From Candidatus Sumerlaeota bacterium (GTDB taxonomy: Bacteria > Sumerlaeota > Sumerlaeia > SLMS01): a stretch of DNA of 13,110 nucleotides. Numbering within the stretch: the stretch's first letter is position 1; every line of letters begins with the position of its first letter. This document shows positions 7,247-13,110 of the stretch, in pieces. The position numbers were made by a program, and so were the translations under genes. The notes under the pieces are model-generated. The model saw only the letters and a program-made list of their open reading frames with translations, had not been told where the DNA came from and did no database searches. Location: assembly GCA_020850785.1 (NCBI GenBank), contig JADZDZ010000358.1:1-13110 (forward strand), written 5' to 3'.

Positions 7247-8341
7247 ATGTCGCACTACGCGCCGGGGCTGGAGGGGGTCATCGCGGGACAAACCGCGATT
7301 TGCACAGTCGGGCGCGAGGGGAACGACCTGCTCTATCGCGGCTATTCGATCATCGACCTGTGCGGGAAGAACGTGCCTTGGGAGGAGGTCGCGTTCATGC
7401 TGATTTGGAACAGGCGCGCGACGCCCGCGGAGGCGGATCAGTTCCGGAGGGCGATCGTGTCCCACCGCGACATTCCCGATGCGCTGAAGCGCGCGCTGGA
7501 ATCGCTTCCCGCAACGACGAAGCCGATGGATGTGCTGCGCACCGGCTGGTCGTTTCTGGGAAATCTTTTCCCGGAAGAATCAACGGACGAGGACGGAATC
7601 GTGAGCCGTATCGTGGCGAGCGGCCCGACGATCATTGCCTGGTGGTACAATCATCATCGCGGGCGGAAGACGCGGCTGGATTATCCCCACGCGGATCAGG
7701 GCGGGTATTTTCTTCACGCGCTGAATGGAAAAATGCCGACCGACGACGAGCGGAAGTTGATGAACACGTCGATGATCCTCTACTCGGAGCACGCGTTCAA
7801 TGCGTCAACGTTCACGGCGCGCGTGGTGACGTCCACGCTGTCGGACACGTGGTCCGCGCTGGTGGCGGCGGTGGGCGCGCTGAAGGGGCCGCTGCACGGT
7901 GGCGCGAACGAGGAGGCGATGCGGCTGATTCTTCAGTTCGGCACGCCCGACGACGCGGAGCGCGGCGTGATGGAAATGCTGACGCGGAAGGAGAAGATCA
8001 TGGGCTTCGGCCACCGCGCGTACAAGGTTCGTGATCCGCGCAGCGACCTGATCAAGCACTGGGCGCTGAAGCTGGCGGAGGCGAATCGCGACCTTCCCCA
8101 CATGGCCATCGCGCAGCGCATCGACGCGGTAATGGCGCGCGAAAAGAAGATGTTCCCGAACACCGACTTTTACCACGCACCGGCGTACCACATGATGGAT
8201 ATTCCGATCCCGTTGTTCACGCCGATCTTTGCCTTCGCGCGCACGGCGGGATGGCTGGCGCACATTCGCGAACAACGGGCGGAAAACCGCCTGATCCGGC
8301 CCACGGAGGAATATACGGGGCCGGAAAAACGGGAGTGGTAG
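7247..8341 (+). CDS. prpC: 2-methylcitrate synthase / citrate synthase family
   Basis: This citrate synthase fold enzyme has 364 residues, the short form typical of PrpC and of type I archaeal/Gram-positive citrate synthases. Catalytic landmarks are present: EHAFNASTFTARV at 181-193, LHGGAN at 216-221 (H217), GFGHRAYK at 253-260 (H256) and TDFYHAPAY at 306-314 (D307). The N-terminal GLEGVIAGQTAICTV and YRGYSIIDL segments also match the short family. By context it condenses propionyl-CoA with oxaloacetate to 2-methylcitrate; such enzymes often also accept acetyl-CoA, so citrate synthase activity is possible. AAAGGAG at about 7233-7239 is a strong ribosome binding site and lies within the prpB tail, two bases separating the genes. 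Small departures from common PrpC are MMDIPIPLF after the active-site Asp and the C-terminal RPTEEYTGP, both normal in form. Confidence 0.9.
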   Translation: MSHYAPGLEGVIAGQTAICTVGREGNDLLYRGYSIIDLCGKNVPWEEVAFMLIWNRRATPAEADQFRRAIVSHRDIPDALKRALESLPATTKPMDVLRTGWSFLGNLFPEESTDEDGIVSRIVASGPTIIAWWYNHHRGRKTRLDYPHADQGGYFLHALNGKMPTDDERKLMNTSMILYSEHAFNASTFTARVVTSTLSDTWSALVAAVGALKGPLHGGANEEAMRLILQFGTPDDAERGVMEMLTRKEKIMGFGHRAYKVRDPRSDLIKHWALKLAEANRDLPHMAIAQRIDAVMAREKKMFPNTDFYHAPAYHMMDIPIPLFTPIFAFARTAGWLAHIREQRAENRLIRPTEEYTGPEKREW

Positions 8342-8456
8342 AAATCGGCGAAATGCTTTTTTGATAGCGCAGGGGTGATGGCCGCGCGATAATTGAGGTG
8401 ATCCTCGTTCTGCGCGGCGGAATATCCGCGCCCAAAAATTGTGCGGAGCGCCTCCC
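8342..8456 (+). promoter_or_regulatory. Intergenic leader of the TPR gene with a small inverted repeat
   Basis: The 115 bases after prpC hold TTGATA at 8361-8366 and GATAAT at 8388-8393. They look like -35 and -10 boxes, but the 21-base spacing is too long for a normal sigma-70 promoter. An inverted repeat, GCGCGG (8412-8417) and CCGCGC (8426-8431) with an 8-base loop, lies in the leader. It has no T-run, so it is not a standard terminator. GGAG at about 8444-8447 serves the ATG at 8457. Confidence 0.3.
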
Positions 8457-11288
8457 ATGCTCAATCGCATCCGGTTCGTCATCTGTTTCTTCATCTCGCT
8501 GTTGGTTGTCGGCGATGTTTCCGCGCAGGTGTCGCCGGGGCTGGCGGCCTACGTGGAGGGGCTCGGCCACATGCAGTCGGCGGAATGGAAGCAGGCCATC
8601 GCGTCATTCGACCAGGCGTTGCAGAATGATTCGGAAAACGCGGCGTATTTCACCGCGCGCGGCGTCGCGAAGACACTGGCGGAGGATTTTCCCTCGGCGC
8701 AGAAGGATTTTGAGCGGTCGTTGCGCCTGCGCCCGAACGACAAGGAAACGCGCATGTGGCAGGCGGTGGCGGAGCGCCTGAGCAATTGGTACGCGATGGT
8801 GGAAACGGGCGTTCTCTACGACGACAATTGTCCGCGTGAATATTCGATCTTCATCTTCAACGACCTTGTGATTTCCTATCACAAGCCCGGTGTCGCCGAT
8901 GGGTCGGACAAGCGTTCGCGGGAAAAATTTCCGCGCGCGGGGGCCTGGTTTGCGGACCTTGCATTCGGCCGCGCGAACGTGACACCGGCGCTCCACGAGA
9001 TCGCGAAAAAGCAAATGGAAGGGAAGCAGTACGAGGCGGCGCTGCGCACGGTGCAGCGGCTGTTGGCGCTGTCGCCGGAAAGCAACGACGCGTTGCGGCT
9101 GGAGGGGTGGGCGCGCCTTGGCTACGGCGATGCGGCCACGGCGCGCGCCTCGTTCACGCGCGTGCTGACGGCGCTGACCACGGATGGTGATTCCTATGCG
9201 GGGCGTGCCATCGCGCGTGCGCGCATCGGCGACGTGAAGGGTGCGGAGGAGGACTTGAAGCTCGCGAAGGCGAACAGGTCGCAGCGCGTTGACGAAGCGG
9301 CGAAGGCGATCGCCGAGGCGAAGGGGTCGCCGCTGCTGTCGCGCGCGGAAGCGGTGCAGGCGTTTCGCAGCGCCATTGAAGCGGGTGCGGGCTGGGACGA
9401 CCTTGTGGCGAAGGCGCTCGCTGTGCGCCGCGTGATGAACAACGAACGACGGCGCTACGACGAGTGGTATCAATCGCGGGTGCGGGCGCTGGAGGCGGCG
9501 ATCATGGAGAAGCCCTCCAACGCGGACCGGCAAATTGATCTGGCGCAGTTCCTCTACGACAATTCCGAAGTGCGCGGCGAGCAGGTGGAGCCCCGCAGCG
9601 GGTGGCGCGGATACCGTTACCAAACCGATGCCACGAAGGCGGAGGAGATCGCGCACGCGGAGCGCATCGTGGATGGAGTGCTGGAGAAGGATGCGAATTT
9701 TCTGCGCGCGCTGGGGCTGAAGGTGCGGCTGCGGTTGTATCACGGCCAGAATGCGGACGCGGCGCAGTACTACGACCGGATGATCAAGCTCGGTGCGAAC
9801 GACGTGAACAGCACCATCGTGTACGCGGAAATGCTGGACGCGATGGCGTGGCAAAAATCGGGCGAGGCGGCGCGGCTGCGCGCGAAGGATGGCAACGTGA
9901 CGTTCAGTGGCGACTGGATGATCACGACCTACCTGACCGACGAGGGGTGGCGTCAGGTGCGTGAGCACGAGGCGATGGCGGACCAGTTTTCAAAGCTGTC
10001 ATCGGAAACGCTCGCGAAGGCGGCGGCGGCGCTGAAGGGAACGCCGCGCGGGAACTACTACCAGGCGAAGGTGTTCCTGCGTACGAACAACCTTGAAGGG
10101 GCGCGCGCGGAGCTTGAGAAGGCGATCAAGGGTGATCCGGAGATGGTGACCGCCTACGACCTGCTGGCATCCACCTATTCGCGAATGGGTGATGCGAAGA
10201 AGTCGTTCGAGCTGCGCGTGGCGGCGTGGAATCGCCAGGAAACAAGCGCGGGGCTGCTGCTGCCGGGCGCGCGGCAGGACATCGTTGGCACGCACTTCAA
10301 GGATGCACGCGTCACTCTGGACTGGGCGCTCACGATTGATCCCGCAGACGCGCGTATATACACGTACTACGGCGTTTCCTTCATCGAGGATGAGAAGAAG
10401 AACCTTGCGAACAACTGGCTGCAGGGGGCGCTGGCGATGGAGGAGGCACGCGCAAGGCAGCAGGGGACGACCTACACGGACGCAGGCCGCGACACGCGCA
10501 CCATCGAGGATTTCGGAATGTCCATGGCGGTGCGGCAGCGGATGATCGAGGCGATGAAGGCTTCGGGCGCACCGCCGGCGGATCGGCTGGCGCTGGCACG
10601 GACAAACATTTCCTACGAGAAGCGCATCGCGATGGCGGAGTGGACGGCGCCGGTCTACAGCGCGATGATTCCGTCGCTCACGGAGGAGGTGAACGGTCCG
10701 CCACCGCAGGTGCCGGAGGGGATCGTGCGCATCGCACTGCCGCATGTTTCCGCCGGCGACGCGCTGTTCGACCTGCAAAAGTACGCGGAGGCGGAGGCCG
10801 AATACAAGGCAGTGTTCGCGCTGCAGGCGGCCTACAAGGAGTTCACGGTGGATCGCGCGGAAAACAATGAACTGAACGACGTGCGGCGCTGGGCCGCGAT
10901 CGGGCTGGGCCATGCGCTGCTGAAGCAGGACAAGTACGATGAGGCGCTCGCAACGTTCCAGTCGCTGCCGCGCACGCGCCTTATGCAGACGAAATTCAAC
11001 GAGCAGGAGTTGGCAGCGAAGAAGCTGGAGCAGGAGCTTCAGCAGTACAAGGAGTCACACGGAATCCTGACGGATCAGGAGCAACAGATCAAGGAGCTGG
11101 AGGAAATGAACGCGGCGAACAAGCGCATGCGCGATGAGGCGCTGCGCGACCGGGAGGAGCGCAACCGGGCGCTTGAGCAATCACGCCAGCAGCGGATGGA
11201 GGAAATTCGCCAGCGGCAAAAGGAGGCCGACGAGCGCCGGCGCCAGCAGATGGAGGAAATGCGCAATCGACAGAGAAGGTCGCGGTGA
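8457..11288 (+). CDS. Large secreted TPR-repeat protein with charged coiled-coil C-terminus
   Basis: This is a 943-residue protein from the ATG at 8457 (GGAG eight bases upstream); a GTG at 8439 would add six residues before the signal peptide. The signal peptide is MLNRIRFVICFFISLLVV...VSA, with a cut near residue 24. TPR-like helix pairs appear at about 30-110 (EWKQAIASFDQALQ, then FPSAQKDFERSLRLRPND), 185-235, about 410-440, 531-590 (NNLEGARAELEKAIKGDP) and 763-840 (KYAEAEAEYKAVF, KYDEALATFQSL). From about 845 to the end the chain is rich in Glu, Gln and Arg and should form a long coiled coil. Two near-copies, RQQRMEEIRQRQ and RRQQMEEMRNRQ, lie close to the end. TPR proteins scaffold other proteins; no enzymatic domain is visible and the partner is unknown. 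The protein is probably periplasmic or surface-exposed. It follows prpC by 115 bases and is probably a separate unit. Confidence 0.82.
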   Translation: MLNRIRFVICFFISLLVVGDVSAQVSPGLAAYVEGLGHMQSAEWKQAIASFDQALQNDSENAAYFTARGVAKTLAEDFPSAQKDFERSLRLRPNDKETRMWQAVAERLSNWYAMVETGVLYDDNCPREYSIFIFNDLVISYHKPGVADGSDKRSREKFPRAGAWFADLAFGRANVTPALHEIAKKQMEGKQYEAALRTVQRLLALSPESNDALRLEGWARLGYGDAATARASFTRVLTALTTDGDSYAGRAIARARIGDVKGAEEDLKLAKANRSQRVDEAAKAIAEAKGSPLLSRAEAVQAFRSAIEAGAGWDDLVAKALAVRRVMNNERRRYDEWYQSRVRALEAAIMEKPSNADRQIDLAQFLYDNSEVRGEQVEPRSGWRGYRYQTDATKAEEIAHAERIVDGVLEKDANFLRALGLKVRLRLYHGQNADAAQYYDRMIKLGANDVNSTIVYAEMLDAMAWQKSGEAARLRAKDGNVTFSGDWMITTYLTDEGWRQVREHEAMADQFSKLSSETLAKAAAALKGTPRGNYYQAKVFLRTNNLEGARAELEKAIKGDPEMVTAYDLLASTYSRMGDAKKSFELRVAAWNRQETSAGLLLPGARQDIVGTHFKDARVTLDWALTIDPADARIYTYYGVSFIEDEKKNLANNWLQGALAMEEARARQQGTTYTDAGRDTRTIEDFGMSMAVRQRMIEAMKASGAPPADRLALARTNISYEKRIAMAEWTAPVYSAMIPSLTEEVNGPPPQVPEGIVRIALPHVSAGDALFDLQKYAEAEAEYKAVFALQAAYKEFTVDRAENNELNDVRRWAAIGLGHALLKQDKYDEALATFQSLPRTRLMQTKFNEQELAAKKLEQELQQYKESHGILTDQEQQIKELEEMNAANKRMRDEALRDREERNRALEQSRQQRMEEIRQRQKEADERRRQQMEEMRNRQRRSR

Positions 11289-11315
11289 AGGAGGAACGGG
11301 GACTGGGTTTTTGTG

Positions 11316-11334
11316 GTGAGGGCGCCCTTCTCAC
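11316..11334. terminator. Weak hairpin between convergent TPR gene and rnpA
   Basis: GTGAG (11316-11320) and CTCAC (11330-11334) form a 5-bp stem around GGCGCCCTT. The hairpin sits between the TPR stop (11288) and the rnpA stop (11342) and could end transcripts from both sides. Neither strand has a proper T-run after it, so it is weak evidence for an intrinsic terminator. Confidence 0.28.
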
Positions 11335-11341
11335 GCGTTCT

Positions 11342-11716
11342 TCAAAGGGTGATTGTGCTGAGGAAGCTGCGAATCTGGTCCGTGAACTCGCTGTTCGCGC
11401 GGACGGCAGCGGCGGGGCGGACAACAACAACGATGTCGATGCCGGCGGGAGTTTGCGTCTGGCGGAAGGTCTCGCGCAGCAGGCGCTTGAGGCGGTTGCG
11501 CACGACGGCGCCGCCCACCTTCCGCGATACGACGCAGCCAAGGCGCGAGGGGGCGGCGGGCGACTCGTTTTCGCGCTGGTGGGTATAAACGACAAAAAAG
11601 GGGCGAACGGATTTTCGCCCCTTCTTGAATGCCTGATCGAAGTCGATGCTGCGCAGGACGCGCCGCGAACGATCAAATCGATGATCGACCGGCGGGGTTG
11701 ATTCCGCCGACACCAT
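11342..11716 (-). CDS. rnpA: Ribonuclease P protein component
   Basis: RnpA is the basic protein subunit that helps RNase P RNA bind and cut pre-tRNA 5' leaders. The 124-residue protein from the ATG at 11716 shows the family pattern: FDQAFKKGRK at 26-35, a beta strand PFFVVY at 39-44, RLGCVVSRKVGGAVVRNR at 58-75, then the RNR signature helix VRNRLKRLLRETFR at 72-85, and DIVVVVRP at 94-101. The start is chosen because GAGGA lies just upstream and the family N-terminus fits; a longer frame back to 11803 would overlap rpmH in another frame. Only seven bases separate it from the rpmH stop, and the ribosome binding site touches that stop, so translation is probably coupled. The ~20-residue lead before the conserved fold is somewhat long. 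Confidence 0.93.
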   Translation of the reverse strand: MVSAESTPPVDHRFDRSRRVLRSIDFDQAFKKGRKSVRPFFVVYTHQRENESPAAPSRLGCVVSRKVGGAVVRNRLKRLLRETFRQTQTPAGIDIVVVVRPAAAVRANSEFTDQIRSFLSTITL

Positions 11717-11723
11717 CAATTCC

Positions 11724-11882
11724 TCACTTCTTGCGGCGTTCGTCGGAAACCGTGAGCTGGTAACGGCCCTTTGCGCGACGACGCGCCAAGACCTTGCGCC
11801 CATTGCGTGACGCCATGCGCTCGCGGAAGCCGTGCTTCTTGCGGCGGCGGGATACGTTGGGCTGAAATGTTCTCTGTGGCAT
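11724..11882 (-). CDS. rpmH: Ribosomal protein bL34
   Basis: This is a 52-residue, highly basic protein starting [19 protein letters not shown] and continuing with [21 protein letters not shown], which is the bL34 signature almost unchanged. It is a component of the 50S subunit. The C-terminal tail [10 protein letters not shown] is longer than the bare 44-46-residue form. The ATG at 11882 has GAGG nine bases upstream. rnpA follows directly, the classic pairing, so one transcript should serve both. In many bacteria this pair is followed by yidD and yidC; here the TPR gene meets it head-on instead. Confidence 0.96.
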   Translation of the reverse strand: MPQRTFQPNVSRRRKKHGFRERMASRNGRKVLARRRAKGRYQLTVSDERRKK

Positions 11883-11938
11883 AACCTTTGACCTCTTTCA
11901 AAAACGGCTGCGTAGGGAAGCCGCGGGCGGCTGCCGTG

Positions 11939-12142
11939 TCAAGGAGAAGGCGCGGGGGGCGGCGGGGGTTTTGGGGGTTCGGGGGAGGTCCCTGTGGCGG
12001 CGGGCTGGGGGAGGATCGGGGAGGTGTTCTTCAGGAACCCGAAATAAACCACCAGCAGCAGCAGGGGAATGCCCAGAACGAAAGTGAGCACCATAATGAG
12101 CCGAATCCGCTTCAGTTTGTCGATGTTCGTCCCTTGCGCCAT
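11939..12142 (-). CDS. Small single-span membrane protein with proline-rich tail
   Basis: This is a 67-residue protein from the ATG at 12142. A short basic N-terminus (residues 8-14, DKLKRIR) is followed by one strongly hydrophobic segment at about 15-37 (LIMVLTFVLGIPLLLLVVYFGF). A Pro-rich tail at about 45-67 ends in PEPPKPPPPPAPSP. Positive-inside bias predicts the N-terminus in the cytoplasm and the tail in the periplasm. I do not recognise a family. It lies 56 bases upstream of rpmH on the same strand and may share its transcript. A possible ribosome binding site, GAGGG, is rather far upstream (13 bases). The frame can be extended to 12487, but that would run through the divergent SPOR-protein gene, so the short form is preferred. 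It may be a real membrane-anchored scaffold peptide or a spurious frame. Confidence 0.5.
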   Translation of the reverse strand: MAQGTNIDKLKRIRLIMVLTFVLGIPLLLLVVYFGFLKNTSPILPQPAATGTSPEPPKPPPPPAPSP

Positions 12143-12230
12143 GCGATTTGTCTGGCCCTCAATGCAGTGCCGTCCTGTTCTGGTGGCATAAAGCGCCAAC
12201 CAACGGCCTGAGTGTCCAAGAAGGGTTTTC
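12143..12230. other. Divergent intergenic region
   Basis: These 88 bases separate the minus-strand small membrane protein from the plus-strand SPOR-like gene. AGAAGGG at about 12217-12223 gives the rightward gene a strong ribosome binding site. No clear promoter boxes are seen on either strand. Confidence 0.4.
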
Positions 12231-13110
12231 ATGCATCGTATCGCAAGGCCATTCCTATTGTTAGCCGCTCTGGCACTGCCTGTTCTCGCTCTGGCGATTC
12301 CCCAGGGGTGGCAGGAGGGGGACTTTCCCCGCGAGCCACGGAAGTGGTATTCTGTCAAGGTTGCAAGCTTGCCAAAAGGGAGCCCATTGGCGGCGTCCTT
12401 CGAGCAGGGATTGCGGAACTCAGGATGGGGGCCGGTCAGCACCACGGAATCGGGCGGTACGTTGTCCGTCATGGTGGGGAGGACCAACCGTGTGGGCGAT
12501 GCACTGTACCTGGTGGGGGAGCTTCGCGAGCGGAATATCGCCGAAGGGGAGGTGGTTGTGGTCCCGCCGCCGGCCGATGGGAAGGTCGCGATGGTGGGCG
12601 ATTTTCAACCGCCGTTCGTGACGGATGCGTTCCAGTTCAAGCGGAGCGAGGACGAAATGCGAGCGCGCATCCGCAGCTTGGTGAGCGGATTCCCGGAGGA
12701 CGAACAGGCGCCGCTGCTGGAGGGGTTGAAGCTTTGGGAGGCGAAGCAGTTCTCCGATCCGCGCCTGGCGGCGGGGTTGGTGCCGGTTGCCTCCTTTCTG
12801 TGGAACCAGAAGACAGACACGGATATTGTGGAGTTCATTGCGTCCCGTGTGGCGCCGGGGGAGGCGCCGGGGCTGTGGGTCACCACGAACGAGCAGAATG
12901 CGATCAAGGTTCAGGCGCGTCGGCTGATGTTTGAATGCATGGCGACGAAGGATTGGCGGGGTGCGTGGAAGGCGGCTCAAGTATTGGAAAAAGAGGACTT
13001 GTCGGGTCCTGAATCCAAGGCCAGAAGCATTATGCGACAAGCCATGATGCTTGTCGATGCACCGGGCTCCTACCACGTAGATTTCGCGGATGTACGCGAG
13101 TACCTGCGGC
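12231..13110 (+). CDS. Secreted protein with N-terminal SPOR-like domain, C-terminus outside window
   Basis: The ATG at 12231 has AGAAGGG seven bases upstream. The frame is open to the right edge, giving 293 residues with the C-terminus missing. The signal peptide spans residues 1-22 (MHRIARPFLLLAALALPVLA, cut near LA-IP). Residues about 38-102 fit the SPOR pattern of peptidoglycan-binding domains: KWYSVKVASL, then AASFEQGLRNSGWGPV, GTLSVMVGRT and VGDALYLVGELRERNI, which gives the beta-alpha-beta-beta-alpha-beta order. SPOR domains bind glycan strands stripped of stem peptides, at septa or other remodelled wall. The following region (about 135-290) is helical and includes tracts such as EAKQF and WRGAWKAAQVLEKED that resemble TPR-like helices; no enzyme domain is visible. 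SPOR domains are usually C-terminal, so the position here is unusual. The family call comes from the pattern only. Confidence 0.68.
   Translation, partial: MHRIARPFLLLAALALPVLALAIPQGWQEGDFPREPRKWYSVKVASLPKGSPLAASFEQGLRNSGWGPVSTTESGGTLSVMVGRTNRVGDALYLVGELRERNIAEGEVVVVPPPADGKVAMVGDFQPPFVTDAFQFKRSEDEMRARIRSLVSGFPEDEQAPLLEGLKLWEAKQFSDPRLAAGLVPVASFLWNQKTDTDIVEFIASRVAPGEAPGLWVTTNEQNAIKVQARRLMFECMATKDWRGAWKAAQVLEKEDLSGPESKARSIMRQAMMLVDAPGSYHVDFADVREYLR

Noticed and set aside
8412..8431. Inverted repeat in the TPR leader as a prpC terminator
   Set aside because: It has only six base pairs and no following T-run, so it is listed only as part of the leader.
8604..9968. Minus-strand frame of 454 codons opposite the TPR gene
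   Set aside because: No motif; the plus strand carries TPR-like helices throughout.
11285..11701. Plus-strand frame of 138 codons opposite rnpA
   Set aside because: It is the antisense of conserved rnpA codons and has no recognisable content.
11716..11901. Minus-strand frame of 61 codons overlapping rpmH
   Set aside because: Out of frame with rpmH, whose L34 sequence is unmistakable.
12212..12934. Plus-strand frame of 240 codons overlapping the SPOR-like gene
   Set aside because: Gly/Arg/Ala-rich composition and no hydrophobic pattern; the frame from 12231 has a ribosome binding site, a signal peptide and a SPOR pattern and stays open to the edge.
1..13110. Search by eye for CRISPR arrays, tRNAs, insertion sequences, integrases or toxin-antitoxin genes
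   Set aside because: No regular direct repeats, cloverleaf-like GTTC-containing segments near short gaps, transposase motifs or small paired genes were found; gaps between genes are mostly under 140 bases.

Overview
The window is GC-rich, tightly packed bacterial chromosome. Periplasmic wall hydrolases, a Tat-exported lipoprotein, a SPOR-type peptidoglycan-binding domain and the rpmH-rnpA pair suggest a free-living diderm (Gram-negative-type) bacterium. No gene fixes the phylum. The overall style would fit an uncultured lineage of the Sumerlaeota, Hydrogenedentota or PVC kind, but that is a guess. I see no mobile element, phage gene, CRISPR array, tRNA or rRNA.

Layout: (1) 1-677, minus strand: N-terminal 225 residues of a multi-spanning GT-C-type membrane glycosyltransferase, cut by the window edge. 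(2) 814-4871, plus strand: three exported proteins, namely a GH43-like beta-propeller, a fusion of an Amidase_3 N-acetylmuramoyl-L-alanine amidase with SH3b modules and an NlpC/P60 (C40) peptidase, and a Tat lipoprotein metallophosphoesterase. (3) 4981-8341, plus strand: a methylcitrate-cycle operon prpD-prpB-prpC. (4) 8457-11288, plus strand: a 943-residue secreted TPR protein with a charged coiled-coil tail. (5) 11342-12142, minus strand, convergent with the TPR gene: rnpA, rpmH and a 67-residue single-span membrane protein with a proline-rich tail. (6) 12231-13110, plus strand, divergent from the small protein: a secreted protein with a SPOR-like domain right after its signal peptide, cut by the right edge.

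How they work together: prpC, prpD and prpB encode the three dedicated methylcitrate-cycle steps, which turn propionyl-CoA plus oxaloacetate into pyruvate plus succinate. Hydration of 2-methyl-cis-aconitate must come from an aconitase encoded elsewhere. The amidase-C40 fusion could act in sequence: the amidase frees the stem peptide and exposes its N-terminal L-Ala, which YkfC-type C40 enzymes require. The bare glycan left behind is the ligand of SPOR domains, like the one at the right edge. rpmH and rnpA link ribosome assembly with tRNA 5' processing in the usual way, but yidD and yidC do not follow rnpA here.

The most unusual items are the amidase/SH3b/C40 fusion, the N-terminal position of the SPOR-like domain, and the rearranged surroundings of rpmH-rnpA. 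I did not find a clear new defence or mobile system. Most of the long minus-strand open frames are by-products of high GC third positions.
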